64,000 bases of DNA from Verrucomicrobiota bacterium (GTDB lineage: Bacteria > Verrucomicrobiota > Verrucomicrobiia > Methylacidiphilales > JBCCWR01). Made by a program: the position numbers and the translations under genes. The stretch lies in assembly GCA_039192515.1 (NCBI GenBank), contig JBCCXA010000003.1:1-64000 (forward strand), read 5' to 3'. The notes beneath the pieces were generated by a model, which was not told where the DNA came from, ran no database searches, and was given only the letters and a program-made list of their open reading frames with translations. Below are positions 36,859 through 45,289 of this stretch, one piece after another; positions within the stretch are counted from its first letter, which is position 1, and every line of letters starts with the position of its first letter.

Positions 36859-37314
36859 ATGATCGCTCCTCTGCTCTGCTTTGCTCTGGCTGCTATGCAA
36901 TTTATTGCGAGTCGTGTAACCGATTTATCTCCTTGGAGAGGCGGTGGATATGGCATGTATACCGAGCCTCATCCAGTCACTTGCAGGACTGTTTGGTTAA
37001 GCCTGCTAGATGATGAAAAAGAAATCTACTACCGCATCTATCCTACTGATAGCAGACTTCACATATCTTCCATGAATTTAACTCCTCATGAGATGGACCT
37101 ATTGAACAAATTCAAATACTTTGGAATGAAAATGTGTGTATTCCCCAACCGGTACCACGAGCAAAACCTTATTTGTAAAAGCCTTAAGGTAGTTCCGATT
37201 CTCACTTCTAATAAGGTATTTAGCCTTGAAAATAAGCTAACCAGTAAAAATGTATCTGTAGAAGTTTTCGAGATTCGCCTAAAAGACAAATATTGGCAAA
37301 TCAATGAACTTTAG
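36859..37314 (+). CDS. Small membrane-anchored protein, unknown (pairs with next gene)
   Basis: 151 residues from the ATG at 36859. GTG starts at 36841 or 36793 are possible but run close to the divergent nuoI. The N-terminus is hydrophobic (residues ~1-18, a signal or anchor), then SPWRGGGYGMYTE, a short Gly/aromatic motif that I associate loosely with small proteins next to HTTM/DoxX-like membrane proteins. Three or four cysteines occur in the remainder (TCRTVW, KMCVFP, LICKSL), which might form disulfides. It overlaps the next gene by 11 bp, so they are probably co-expressed. I do not recognise a function. Confidence 0.55.
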   Translation: MIAPLLCFALAAMQFIASRVTDLSPWRGGGYGMYTEPHPVTCRTVWLSLLDDEKEIYYRIYPTDSRLHISSMNLTPHEMDLLNKFKYFGMKMCVFPNRYHEQNLICKSLKVVPILTSNKVFSLENKLTSKNVSVEVFEIRLKDKYWQINEL

Positions 37315-38176
37315 TTGCCTTTTTAGAATACTTTTTTCCATTAAGGTTGAAGACCTTATCCTCGTATTAATCATAACGGTCTTATCCTCTGAGGCAATCT
37401 CCGAGCCAGCTAGCTTCTATCCAATAACTTTTGTGACATTCATCGGTATCTTATTGCGCTCTTGGCGCATGAATAAATGGTATTGGATTTTGCTGGCATT
37501 TCTATTCTTGCCTCAGTTGATCTTCGAATATGATATAAGCGCCAATCATGTTTTTTTACTTTTCTTTATTTGTCTTGGGCTTGGAACCATTCGGTGGGAG
37601 CCGCCAAAGGACCAAAAAACTGCCCTAAAAAAACTTGCTCTTTACCTTATGTTCGTTGTTTTGTTCTTCGCTAGCCTCCAAAAACTTTTTTCTAGTTATT
37701 ACCTCTCCGGATCCCTTTTGATGGATTACATTCTAAAAGGTACTAGCCTGAGCTCTTTAGGGACCCATTTTTATCCCAATTGGGAAACACTAGTAGAGAA
37801 AAATTTAGCTTCTTTTCTGTTCCTTAAAGGGGTGCAAACGGAAGGTATTCAAGCAACATATTACCCTCTATTTCCAAATATGAAATCATGGCTGAATGGC
37901 TTAGCCTGGTTAGGACTCCTGCTCGAAGCTATCATTGTTTTTTTACTACCCATCAGAAGCTCATTTGCTGTTCTCTTCAAAGGTTTTTTGCTTCTCATTA
38001 TGGTTTTGGGCGTCTATGCATTGCGCGACGAAGCTGCTTTTATGGCCATCATGTGTAGTTTAGCCTTCATGGTTATGAAGGATGAATCCCGCTGCTTTGC
38101 CTGCACATTCCTACTACTAGCTCTGATTTTTTGCACTATGGTGGTATGTGATTGGAGACCCGCTTTGCTAGACTAA
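37304..38176 (+). CDS. Polytopic inner-membrane protein, unknown
   Basis: 290 residues with about 8 hydrophobic segments, short loops and a central soluble loop of about 35 residues (LGTHFYPNWETLVEKN...). The FASLQKLFSSYYLSG segment slightly resembles the quinone/thiol-related DoxX or HTTM families, but no diagnostic motif was found. Its ATG lies inside the end of the preceding gene. A stem (CTAACC 38177-38182 / GGTTAG 38197-38202) begins immediately after the stop. Its pairing with the Cys-containing small protein is the best clue, suggesting a two-component membrane module. Confidence 0.6.
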   Translation: MNFSCLFRILFSIKVEDLILVLIITVLSSEAISEPASFYPITFVTFIGILLRSWRMNKWYWILLAFLFLPQLIFEYDISANHVFLLFFICLGLGTIRWEPPKDQKTALKKLALYLMFVVLFFASLQKLFSSYYLSGSLLMDYILKGTSLSSLGTHFYPNWETLVEKNLASFLFLKGVQTEGIQATYYPLFPNMKSWLNGLAWLGLLLEAIIVFLLPIRSSFAVLFKGFLLLIMVLGVYALRDEAAFMAIMCSLAFMVMKDESRCFACTFLLLALIFCTMVVCDWRPALLD

Positions 38177-38488
38177 CTAACCCCAACCTTCAGGCTGGTT
38201 AGCTTCAAGATCGCCCGTAGATACCTTGCTGTCTCCATGATGGGTAATTCGGTTTTAATCAGACCATCATTTTCTAGAATTGTCCTATTGCTTGCACCAA
38301 CAACTATCCAAAGCATCAAAGAAAGCTTTTGCAATACTAATTAAAATTTATACAATAATTGCAATTATTTAAATTTAAGATAACTTCCTCCATTAAAGGG
38401 GACGTTTGATTTTGGATAAATACATAAAGAAAATTCAGAGGTTTGATTTCAATAGATAAGCAATAGCACATTTAAAGCGAATTAGAAA
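38177..38488 (+). other. Intergenic region before sulfatase: terminator-like stem and 16-bp palindrome
   Basis: 312 bp without a gene. At its start, a stem formed by CTAACC (38177-38182) and GGTTAG (38197-38202) could terminate the preceding operon, though no T tract follows. At 38354-38369 there is a perfect palindrome, AATAATTGCAATTATT, in an AT-rich tract about 120 bp before the sulfatase start; it resembles a regulator or nucleoid-protein site. A 13-base part, ATTGCAATTATTT (38358-38370), recurs at 59306-59318, upstream of the protease gene. No promoter with good spacing was convincingly found. Confidence 0.45.
38354..38369. promoter_or_regulatory. Perfect 16-bp palindrome upstream of sulfatase
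   Basis: AATAATTGCAATTATT is its own reverse complement and sits about 120 bp before the sulfatase ATG. Perfect dyads of this size in an AT-rich tract can be operator sites. A partial copy (13 of 13 bases, ATTGCAATTATTT) lies upstream of the protease at 59306-59318. Confidence 0.35.
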
Positions 38489-41400
38489 ATGAGCCCAGTA
38501 ATGAAAGTTTATTTTTTTATTATCCTACTTGTAATTTCTTTAATCTTTCAAGCGCCTGTGAAGAGCAAGGTGTTGGTTGACTTCACTACTGGAGATTCAG
38601 TCAATGCGTTAAATTCTGTCTACCCAATGCAGTTTGATCAGCTAGGTGGAGAGCCCCCCTCAATTAGGACAGCCGATAGATCTGGCGACGTTCCTGTGCT
38701 ATCAGGCAAGCTCACTTCTGGTAGTGTTGAGAACGGATCTTTCGTTATTACTATTGAAGCCAGGAATAATGAGCCCTCCGACTGGAATCCACAAACTTGG
38801 AGAGGTGGAACAGCGCAACCAGTAAATGGCTCTTCTTCAGGTTTAGGCATTAAAGACGGTGGGATTAGAAGGGTTGATACCGGTGAAGCAATCTTGTGGA
38901 CATTTGAACTGGACCTACTGGATTTAGAACCTGGTAAGTCTTTGTTGCTGACCGCCGCCTCATTTGCCAACTCCAAAGCAGAACTTTGGAAGTTAACAGG
39001 AACTCCAGGCTCATCAAATGCGGGCACACTCATTTCTACAGGAGCAACCTGGAGCGGTTTGATTCAAATAGAAGATGGAGACTCTTTTGCTTTATCAGGT
39101 GACGGATTTATAGAAAGCCTCACACTTGAATTAGTAAATTTTGGAGATTCTGAAACACCAAGTGGTTTGATAGCAACCAGCGGAGTTTCAAAAGCCATTT
39201 TAAACTGGGACGAAGATCTTTCAAATACCCTCAAAGAATTTAAAGTCTATCGTTCACAAAAAAGCCCAGTGACGACATCTGACTACCTCAGCACAATTGT
39301 TAGCAATCAATATGAGGATGAAACTGCAGCAATTGGAGTGACATACTATTACGCAGTGTCAGCCGTAGGAAATAATGACATAGAATCAAACTTAAGTTCT
39401 GAGGCCTCAGTTGTGCCAGAACCGCCTGAAGCCTTACAGCTCTTGGATGTAGCAACTCTGCCTACCAGCCCTCTATCAGTATGGTCTGACCAAAGCGGCC
39501 AAAATAATAATGCAGCTGCCTTGGTTGGGCAAGTGACTTTCCCAAGCTCAAGTCTTTCTAAAAGCGGTCTAGAGGGCGTTGATTTCGGAGCGGGGCGTAA
39601 CAGTCTGAAGCTTTTTGACGCTGAAGAATCAAAAGCCATTCTGGACCTATCTGTAAATGGAGATGGCTTCTGTATCATGATAGCTATGAAATGCGACAGC
39701 CTAGTTCAAAGTGGTTTTAATGACGTTCTTGGCAACTCAACAGAAAGTTTAACCGGCCTGCAAATGGGCTACACTCCAGATGGGATCATTCAAGTGAGAC
39801 TGGGAACAGAATTAATTATTTCATCAGGAAAAGCCTTGTCTAATGGAGACACGGTAGTGATGGCATTCCAGTATGACGCTAATAGTGAAACTTATGAACT
39901 ATGGGACTCTAAAAATTACACTTCTAGATCAGGGCCTTTATCTCGTGCTAACTTCTCAACAGATAACCCTATTACTTTAGGGAGCATTGATGAACCCAAC
40001 CAATATCTAGACGGGATGGTGGGTGAGATTAGGGTTTTTAATTCTCCTCTTGGAGACTATCTTTTCAAAGAGGTTCGCGAGAAACTGTTGCACCGCTGGG
40101 TGAAACCACCAAATATCGTTATGCTTTTTGTTGATGACTGGGCTTGGAACGGATCTCCTATATTGATGGATAAGCGCATGCTAAATTCTGGTATGCCAGG
40201 CTTGGTTGACATGCCTAACTTAGAAAGATTGGCTAATCAAGGCATGATTTTCCGCAATGCCTATGCATCTCCTCAGTGTGGGCCCTCTAGGGTTTCCCTA
40301 CAAACCGGTCAATCCAATGCGAGGAACGGATTTACTGTAGTAACTGGCAAAAACACCGGATATTTTGACTACTCAGGCCCCTCTTTCAACCCTGTTCTCG
40401 CTTGCACCGCTGATAACAACATACGACCTGGCACGACCACTATACCCGAAGCCCTCGATTTAATGGGTTATCAAAGTGCCCATATAGGCAAGTGGCATTC
40501 TGGCGGATCGCCAGCAGATGAGGGCTATGTTCTACACGACGGTAATACGAGCAACAAAGAAGGCAACACACACATAGGCGATGAAACAGTCCTCACTGGA
40601 TTAACTGATCCCAAACTGACGGGTCATATTACAAATAAAGCCACCCGTTTTATAGAAGAGTCCTACCTTGCCCATCGCCCCTTCTACGTCCAACTTTCTT
40701 ACTATGCAATGCATGCTGGGGAGGAATGCTTCCCGAAAGTCCGCCAATACTATCAGGAATTCCTGGAGAGAGAATATAGCTACTACAGCAAAAATGACCT
40801 AGATCCAGACAACCTAAAGAGAAAAGTAGATCCCGCAGTCTGGCTAGGAATGGCTTACGAACTCGATCTATCATTCGGAACTGTTCTCAGTAAACTAGAT
40901 GAACTAGGTATTGCCGAGAACACCTACATCGTGATGATGTCTGACAATGGATTCCGCCACAGCATCCTAAGAAATGTCCGCGGACAATCACAGCCGTTGC
41001 ACATGAAGAAATGGTGGGTTTGGCAAGGTGGAATTAGAGTCCCCATGGTAGCTATGGGGCCTGGCATTCCCAATGGCTCCTCGACTACAGCCAATGTTGC
41101 AAACTACGACCTTCTTCCCACCTTCTTTGAATGGGCAGGGGGCGATCCAGATAGGCTTCAAAATATTGATGGGGTTAGCTTGAAGGGGTTGATGGAGGAA
41201 AAGCCGCAAACAGAATCTTTCCTGAATCGTTCGCTTTATTTCCATTACCCACACTATCGAAATACTTTACCTCATTCCTGTGTCATTAGAGGTTATGATA
41301 AAGTCATGTACTTTTATGAAACCCCGCTACTCTTTCCGGAAGAGGATCCCATTATGTTGTTTGATTTGGCAAATGATCCAGCAGAGTATCACAATATTTA

Positions 41401-42052
41401 TGGACACAATACTGAGACTAAAGCTCGAGGTGATGCTCTATACCAGGACTTGAAGAATTACCTAAAATCTGTGGGAGCCAGAATTCCCATACTTAACTTG
41501 GAGGAAGAAGTAAATAATTTCGATTCATCAGAAATTTCTGAAAGCGTCGCAGATACCCCTGACAATTGGCAGTATTTCAATGCATCAAGCTACTTTGGTA
41601 CCGAGAAAGCCTCTTTAAGCTTGGGTAGTGGATTCTTCCTCGGCACCCGACCTCTCAAATTTGATGAAACGGAGAGACACTCCTTCGCGGATTATTGGAA
41701 AGAATCATGGAGTATAGATATTGGTGAATGGGCTGAGGACTTTGACGGAGACGGCGACAATAATTTAGTGGAATATGTCTTCGGAGGCAACCCCACTGAT
41801 GCCTTCGACTCTGGCTACGAACCTGCATTCAATACTTTAGATGGCAGTTTCGAAATAGATTTTCGGACTAGAAATGATGACTCACGCATCCAATACCTTA
41901 TTGAAACCTCCAACAATCTAGAAAACTGGACTACTGTAAATTCCTTTCTAGATAGCCCTCAACCAAATTCTACAGAATTCGATATAAGATCTATATCTAT
42001 ACCCATGGATGAAGACAAAAAATTCATTCGCTTCCGAGTAAACCTCCAATAA
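38489..42052 (+). CDS. Secreted multidomain sulfatase (FN3, LamG-like, S1-type sulfatase)
   Basis: 1187 residues. Order: signal peptide (1-~28), an N-terminal beta-rich region (~30-215), a fibronectin type III-like domain (~220-308; LNWDEDLSNTLKEFKVYRS), a LamG/concanavalin-like domain (~318-535), then a type I sulfatase (from ~540). Sulfatase landmarks: metal-binding PNIVMLFVDDW, formylglycine site Cys597 in QCGPSRVSLQTG (C-x-P-x-R), GKWHSGG, and MMSDNG. The C-terminal ~180 residues include a D-x-D-x-D-type calcium loop (FDGDGDNNL) and a domain common in verrucomicrobial secreted proteins. Activity would need an FGE or anSME maturase, not present here. The likely substrates are sulfated polysaccharides, but this is inferred. 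Confidence 0.85.
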   Translation: MSPVMKVYFFIILLVISLIFQAPVKSKVLVDFTTGDSVNALNSVYPMQFDQLGGEPPSIRTADRSGDVPVLSGKLTSGSVENGSFVITIEARNNEPSDWNPQTWRGGTAQPVNGSSSGLGIKDGGIRRVDTGEAILWTFELDLLDLEPGKSLLLTAASFANSKAELWKLTGTPGSSNAGTLISTGATWSGLIQIEDGDSFALSGDGFIESLTLELVNFGDSETPSGLIATSGVSKAILNWDEDLSNTLKEFKVYRSQKSPVTTSDYLSTIVSNQYEDETAAIGVTYYYAVSAVGNNDIESNLSSEASVVPEPPEALQLLDVATLPTSPLSVWSDQSGQNNNAAALVGQVTFPSSSLSKSGLEGVDFGAGRNSLKLFDAEESKAILDLSVNGDGFCIMIAMKCDSLVQSGFNDVLGNSTESLTGLQMGYTPDGIIQVRLGTELIISSGKALSNGDTVVMAFQYDANSETYELWDSKNYTSRSGPLSRANFSTDNPITLGSIDEPNQYLDGMVGEIRVFNSPLGDYLFKEVREKLLHRWVKPPNIVMLFVDDWAWNGSPILMDKRMLNSGMPGLVDMPNLERLANQGMIFRNAYASPQCGPSRVSLQTGQSNARNGFTVVTGKNTGYFDYSGPSFNPVLACTADNNIRPGTTTIPEALDLMGYQSAHIGKWHSGGSPADEGYVLHDGNTSNKEGNTHIGDETVLTGLTDPKLTGHITNKATRFIEESYLAHRPFYVQLSYYAMHAGEECFPKVRQYYQEFLEREYSYYSKNDLDPDNLKRKVDPAVWLGMAYELDLSFGTVLSKLDELGIAENTYIVMMSDNGFRHSILRNVRGQSQPLHMKKWWVWQGGIRVPMVAMGPGIPNGSSTTANVANYDLLPTFFEWAGGDPDRLQNIDGVSLKGLMEEKPQTESFLNRSLYFHYPHYRNTLPHSCVIRGYDKVMYFYETPLLFPEEDPIMLFDLANDPAEYHNIYGHNTETKARGDALYQDLKNYLKSVGARIPILNLEEEVNNFDSSEISESVADTPDNWQYFNASSYFGTEKASLSLGSGFFLGTRPLKFDETERHSFADYWKESWSIDIGEWAEDFDGDGDNNLVEYVFGGNPTDAFDSGYEPAFNTLDGSFEIDFRTRNDDSRIQYLIETSNNLENWTTVNSFLDSPQPNSTEFDIRSISIPMDEDKKFIRFRVNLQ

Positions 42053-42054
42053 AT

Positions 42055-42963
42055 TTATAGCTCAAAAAAAGGAACTTTTTCTTTCCGCCACCAGGTCATT
42101 TGTCTTTTGGCAAACTGGCTTGTTTTGGTAACAATTTCATTAATGGCTTCATCCTTTGTGACCTTTCCTAAAAGGAAGGCTTCAACCTGTGCATAACCAA
42201 GCGCTTGGTAGGATTGGGACCCTTGCCAATCAGCAAGCATCATCAACTGCTCCACTTCCTCCAGCCATCCGCTAGACCACATCTTTTGCACCCTTTTTTG
42301 TATACGTTTGCGAAGAGCATTTGTCTCCATTACCAAACAAATCACCTGCGCAGGACTGTTCTCAGAACAGAGTGGGAGAGACATTTCTTTTTGCCATTGA
42401 GACAAGGGCTTTCCCGTATCTTGAAAGACTGCAATAACTCGGATCAATCTCCTTGTATTACCTAAGTCTGAGCCCTTTCGTTGAGCCCATTCGGGATCAC
42501 AATCTATAGCCATTTTCTTGAGCCGGTCTAAAGGGAGGGTTTCTAGTCTATTGACAATTTCAGGTTCAGATACAGGCGCCCGAGTCAAACCCCGACGCAG
42601 TGCACGGTAATATAACCCCGTCCCACCTACAAAAACAACTGGAACTTGGCCTTGTCGGATCTCTGCTAGGGCATCAGAAACCAACTCTAAGTAGCGAGCA
42701 ACATGGAAATTTTCGTGAGGGCCTACCACATCCAATAAGTGGTGCTTAACTCTTGCTTGATCATCTGACGAGACCTTGCCTGTCCCAATATCCAAGCCTT
42801 TATAAACTTGGAAAGCATCCATTGATATCACTTCCGCTCCCCATGCACATGCCGTATCTAGAGCAAGTTCTGATTTACCAACTGCGGTTGGCCCAAGAAC
42901 AAAAAAAGGAGTATCTTGCTGCTGTTTGATACCACCTCGCCTTAATACACTAGACCAATCCAC
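42055..42963 (-). CDS. miaA: tRNA dimethylallyltransferase
   Basis: Transfers a dimethylallyl group to N6 of A37 in tRNAs that read UNN codons. The P-loop LGPTAVGKSELAL (residues 23-35), DAFQVYKGLDIGTGK with the catalytic Asp, and GGTGLYYRALRRG are all present. At 302 residues it is normal. It begins with GTG at 42963; the P-loop is close to the N-terminus, as expected. Converges with the sulfatase gene with only a 2-bp gap. The C-terminal QFAKRQMTWWRKE matches the family. Confidence 0.95.
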   Translation of the reverse strand: MDWSSVLRRGGIKQQQDTPFFVLGPTAVGKSELALDTACAWGAEVISMDAFQVYKGLDIGTGKVSSDDQARVKHHLLDVVGPHENFHVARYLELVSDALAEIRQGQVPVVFVGGTGLYYRALRRGLTRAPVSEPEIVNRLETLPLDRLKKMAIDCDPEWAQRKGSDLGNTRRLIRVIAVFQDTGKPLSQWQKEMSLPLCSENSPAQVICLVMETNALRKRIQKRVQKMWSSGWLEEVEQLMMLADWQGSQSYQALGYAQVEAFLLGKVTKDEAINEIVTKTSQFAKRQMTWWRKEKVPFFEL

Positions 42964-43245
42964 CAGAAGCTTTCCACAAACAAGTGTTGCTGATGCAAGG
43001 TTTGATTGGATTTACTAATAGAGTCATGTCGAAAGCGCTCATCTTTATTAAATTAATGAATAAAGCATGACAAATCCACACGCGACTCTGATTACCTATT
43101 TTTATGGCTTGCGGCTTGTTTCGCTAGCCATTATTTACTTTATCTAGAACGACCTGTTTTTAACATTGTAATTCTTTGTTTACCCATTCTTGAAAACACG
43201 TAATATTAAAAACACTAAAATCCCAAATTGGGAGGAGCTTTTAAA
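42964..43245. other. Intergenic region between miaA and aminotransferase with stem-loops
   Basis: 282 bp. Near 43246 the minus strand carries a stem TCCCA/TGGGA (43221-43233) followed by TTTTAGTGTTTTT, a good intrinsic terminator for the aminotransferase gene. A second structure at 43104-43131 pairs ATGGCT and GCG with CGC and AGCCAT across a 1x1 mismatch around an 8-nt loop. It has no T run on the strand after it and is unassigned. No reading frame or RNA gene could be identified in the rest. Confidence 0.45.
43211..43233 (-). terminator. Intrinsic terminator after class V aminotransferase
   Basis: On the minus strand, a 5-bp GC-rich stem TCCCA/TGGGA with a 3-nt loop lies 13 bp after the aminotransferase stop and is followed by TTTTAGTGTTTTT. 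The stem is short, so strength is uncertain. Confidence 0.55.
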
Positions 43246-44337
43246 TTAAGCGCTCACAGACTGAACTGAATCTATTCCTTCAGATAGCCATGCCAAATAC
43301 TCAGCCACCGTCTCGCTAGTTTCATCACCCATGTGTGAAATACGGAACGTCTTGCCCTTCACTTTTCCATAACCACCGTCCATCACAACTGACTTACTAG
43401 AACGCAGCCATTTTTGTAAGGCTGCAACATTAATCTCGCGGTTATTTTTCACACAGGTCAATGAGATAGACTCATATCCCTTGGCCGGGAAAAACTCAAA
43501 GCCATTTTCCCTCACCCAAGCATGTGCTAATTCTTGGTTTTTCTTATGTCGCGCAAAACGCTGATCTAATCCTTCTGAGAGCATGTCCTCCAATTTACTT
43601 TCTAATGCATAATAATGAGAAATAGAAGGCGTAGTAGGTGTCATACTCTTCTCTTGGTTTACTCTGAATTCCAAGAAATCCAAATAATAACCACGGTCCT
43701 TAATTGTCTCGGCTTTAGCAAATGCAGCCTCAGATACAGCAAAAACCGCCGCTCCCGCAGGTAATGCTAACGCTTTCTGAGTTCCAGCCAACATGACATC
43801 AATAGCTAGATCATCGAAAGGAATTTTCATGGTCGAAAAAGAGCTCACTGTATCCACAATAAACATCACTTCAGGATACTTTTTTTTCAATGCTGCTATC
43901 TCAAACAATGGATTCATAGTCCCGGTTGAGGTTTCATTGTGAATGAGCGTAATCGCATCAAACTCACCAGTAGCCAGTTTTTCATCAACTACTTTGGGTA
44001 GAATGGCTTCACCCCATTCTACCTGATAAGCTTCAGCTTCCTTACCACATTTCTTGGCAACGCTATTCCACTTATCTGAGAAAGCCCCACTCATACAATT
44101 CAAAACCTTTTTCGAAACCAGGTTACGAATAGAGGCTTCCATCACTGACCAGGCTGAACCAGTTGCCACAAAAACAGGCTGCTTTGTGTAAAAGACCTTT
44201 TGCAAACCAGGCTGCACTCTAGCATTGAGTTCCTGAAAATCCTTTGAGCGGTGCCCAACCATAGGTTTAGCAAATGCTTGCATGGTTTTTTCTGAAACCT
44301 CTATTGGACCTGGAATAAATAATTTTAAATGAGACAT
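43246..44337 (-). CDS. Class V aminotransferase (alanine-glyoxylate / serine-pyruvate type)
   Basis: PLP enzyme, 363 residues, with LFIPGPIEVSEKTMQAFAKPMVGHRS at the N-terminus, FIVDTVSSF (Asp for cofactor N1), and the Schiff-base Lys in MLAGTQKALALPAG. This family includes alanine-glyoxylate and serine-pyruvate aminotransferases, and some members replace SerC for phosphoserine. The substrate is not decided by the sequence. A GTG at 44352 gives 5 extra residues; ATG at 44337 is preferred. The gene diverges from a LolA-like gene with an 84-bp shared upstream region. An intrinsic terminator follows. Confidence 0.82.
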   Translation of the reverse strand: MSHLKLFIPGPIEVSEKTMQAFAKPMVGHRSKDFQELNARVQPGLQKVFYTKQPVFVATGSAWSVMEASIRNLVSKKVLNCMSGAFSDKWNSVAKKCGKEAEAYQVEWGEAILPKVVDEKLATGEFDAITLIHNETSTGTMNPLFEIAALKKKYPEVMFIVDTVSSFSTMKIPFDDLAIDVMLAGTQKALALPAGAAVFAVSEAAFAKAETIKDRGYYLDFLEFRVNQEKSMTPTTPSISHYYALESKLEDMLSEGLDQRFARHKKNQELAHAWVRENGFEFFPAKGYESISLTCVKNNREINVAALQKWLRSSKSVVMDGGYGKVKGKTFRISHMGDETSETVAEYLAWLSEGIDSVQSVSA

Positions 44338-44421
44338 AAAACTTTTGGACACTATAGCGTTCCGCTTTTCCTGTCACCTAAAACATTGCGAATTTATTAT
44401 CACAGTCTATGCTTTGTCATA

Positions 44422-45159
44422 ATGGCAATTCGAGTCTGTTTATCGTTATTGGCAATCTTGGTCTGTTCTCCGATACAGACGTCGGGGAAGTCTGCTTATG
44501 AGGTTATCCAACTTGCCGCTAAGAAGGACTCTACCATTCGCAACCGTCGACTCAACCTCGAATATGACATGCTAGTTACTATTAATACACTCAATCAAAA
44601 GGGTGAAGTTGTAGAGACCAGGCAGGAAAAGAAAACCATGCAACCGCAGTCGCTTATTACCTATTCCGTAGATGTTGACGACACCGCGGAGAGGACTGCT
44701 GCAGGCCAAAGCCCCTCTCTCTCACTTGAAGAGAAAAATCTCACGGCTCAATTTTCGATCACAGATATGATAAGCCGCTTCGTTTTCAGTCATGCCGGAA
44801 AAGACCATTTCAATGATATGGAATGTTTCAAAATTAAGTTCACACCCAAGCCAAACCAGCCTTACAACTCACGCGAGGAGAAAATTATGAATGCGGTAGC
44901 AGGTCATGTCTGGATCGACAAGGATTCCTACAGTATTGTCAAGACCATTGGCACCTTGACTCAAGATGTTGAAGTTGCTTGGTTTTTTGCCACCATGAAA
45001 AGCATGGACTTCACCTATCTTTCGCAAACTTTGCCAAACGGAGATATCGGACCAGCAGAATTCAATCTCACCTTTCACGTAGATGCCACACTCTTCCAAA
45101 TACGTCGCAACCAAGTAAGTCTTTTCCAAAACCACCGCCCCAGCAAATCTTCCTCATAG
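44422..45159 (+). CDS. LolA-like periplasmic protein, unknown
   Basis: 245 residues from the ATG at 44422, chosen because it begins directly with a signal peptide (MAIRVCLSLLAILVCSPIQT). An in-frame ATG 93 bp upstream would overlap the divergent aminotransferase start and bury the signal peptide. The mature part looks like the LolA/LolB half-barrel fold (ECFKIKFTPKPNQPY and GHVWIDKDSYSIVKTIGTL are the pattern for proteins of the outer-membrane lipoprotein-sorting superfamily). It is probably a periplasmic lipid- or lipoprotein-binding protein. It is transcribed in the same direction as the type II secretion operon and ends 130 bp before gspE. Confidence 0.6.
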   Translation: MAIRVCLSLLAILVCSPIQTSGKSAYEVIQLAAKKDSTIRNRRLNLEYDMLVTINTLNQKGEVVETRQEKKTMQPQSLITYSVDVDDTAERTAAGQSPSLSLEEKNLTAQFSITDMISRFVFSHAGKDHFNDMECFKIKFTPKPNQPYNSREEKIMNAVAGHVWIDKDSYSIVKTIGTLTQDVEVAWFFATMKSMDFTYLSQTLPNGDIGPAEFNLTFHVDATLFQIRRNQVSLFQNHRPSKSSS

Positions 45160-45197
45160 ACTGGAAATTTTCTCGCATTTGTATTTTCAGGCTTAAC

Positions 45198-45226
45198 TCG
45201 ACTTTTTATGCATCTTATTGTAATAT
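45198..45226 (+). promoter_or_regulatory. Candidate promoter of the type II secretion operon
   Basis: TCGACT (45198-45203), a 17-bp spacer and TAATAT (45221-45226) resemble a sigma70-type promoter 64 bp before the gspE ATG. A pattern match by eye. The leader would be about 57 nt without a strong ribosome-binding site. Confidence 0.3.
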
Positions 45227-45289
45227 GTCCGAAATATAGAATGACTCGATGAATTATTGAATCTTACTTTTACTAATCAGACTTAAAGC

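Noticed and set aside
38638..39033. A 131-residue open frame antisense to the sulfatase N-terminus
   Set aside because: Overlaps a well-supported gene with signal peptide and domain; no start context or domain.
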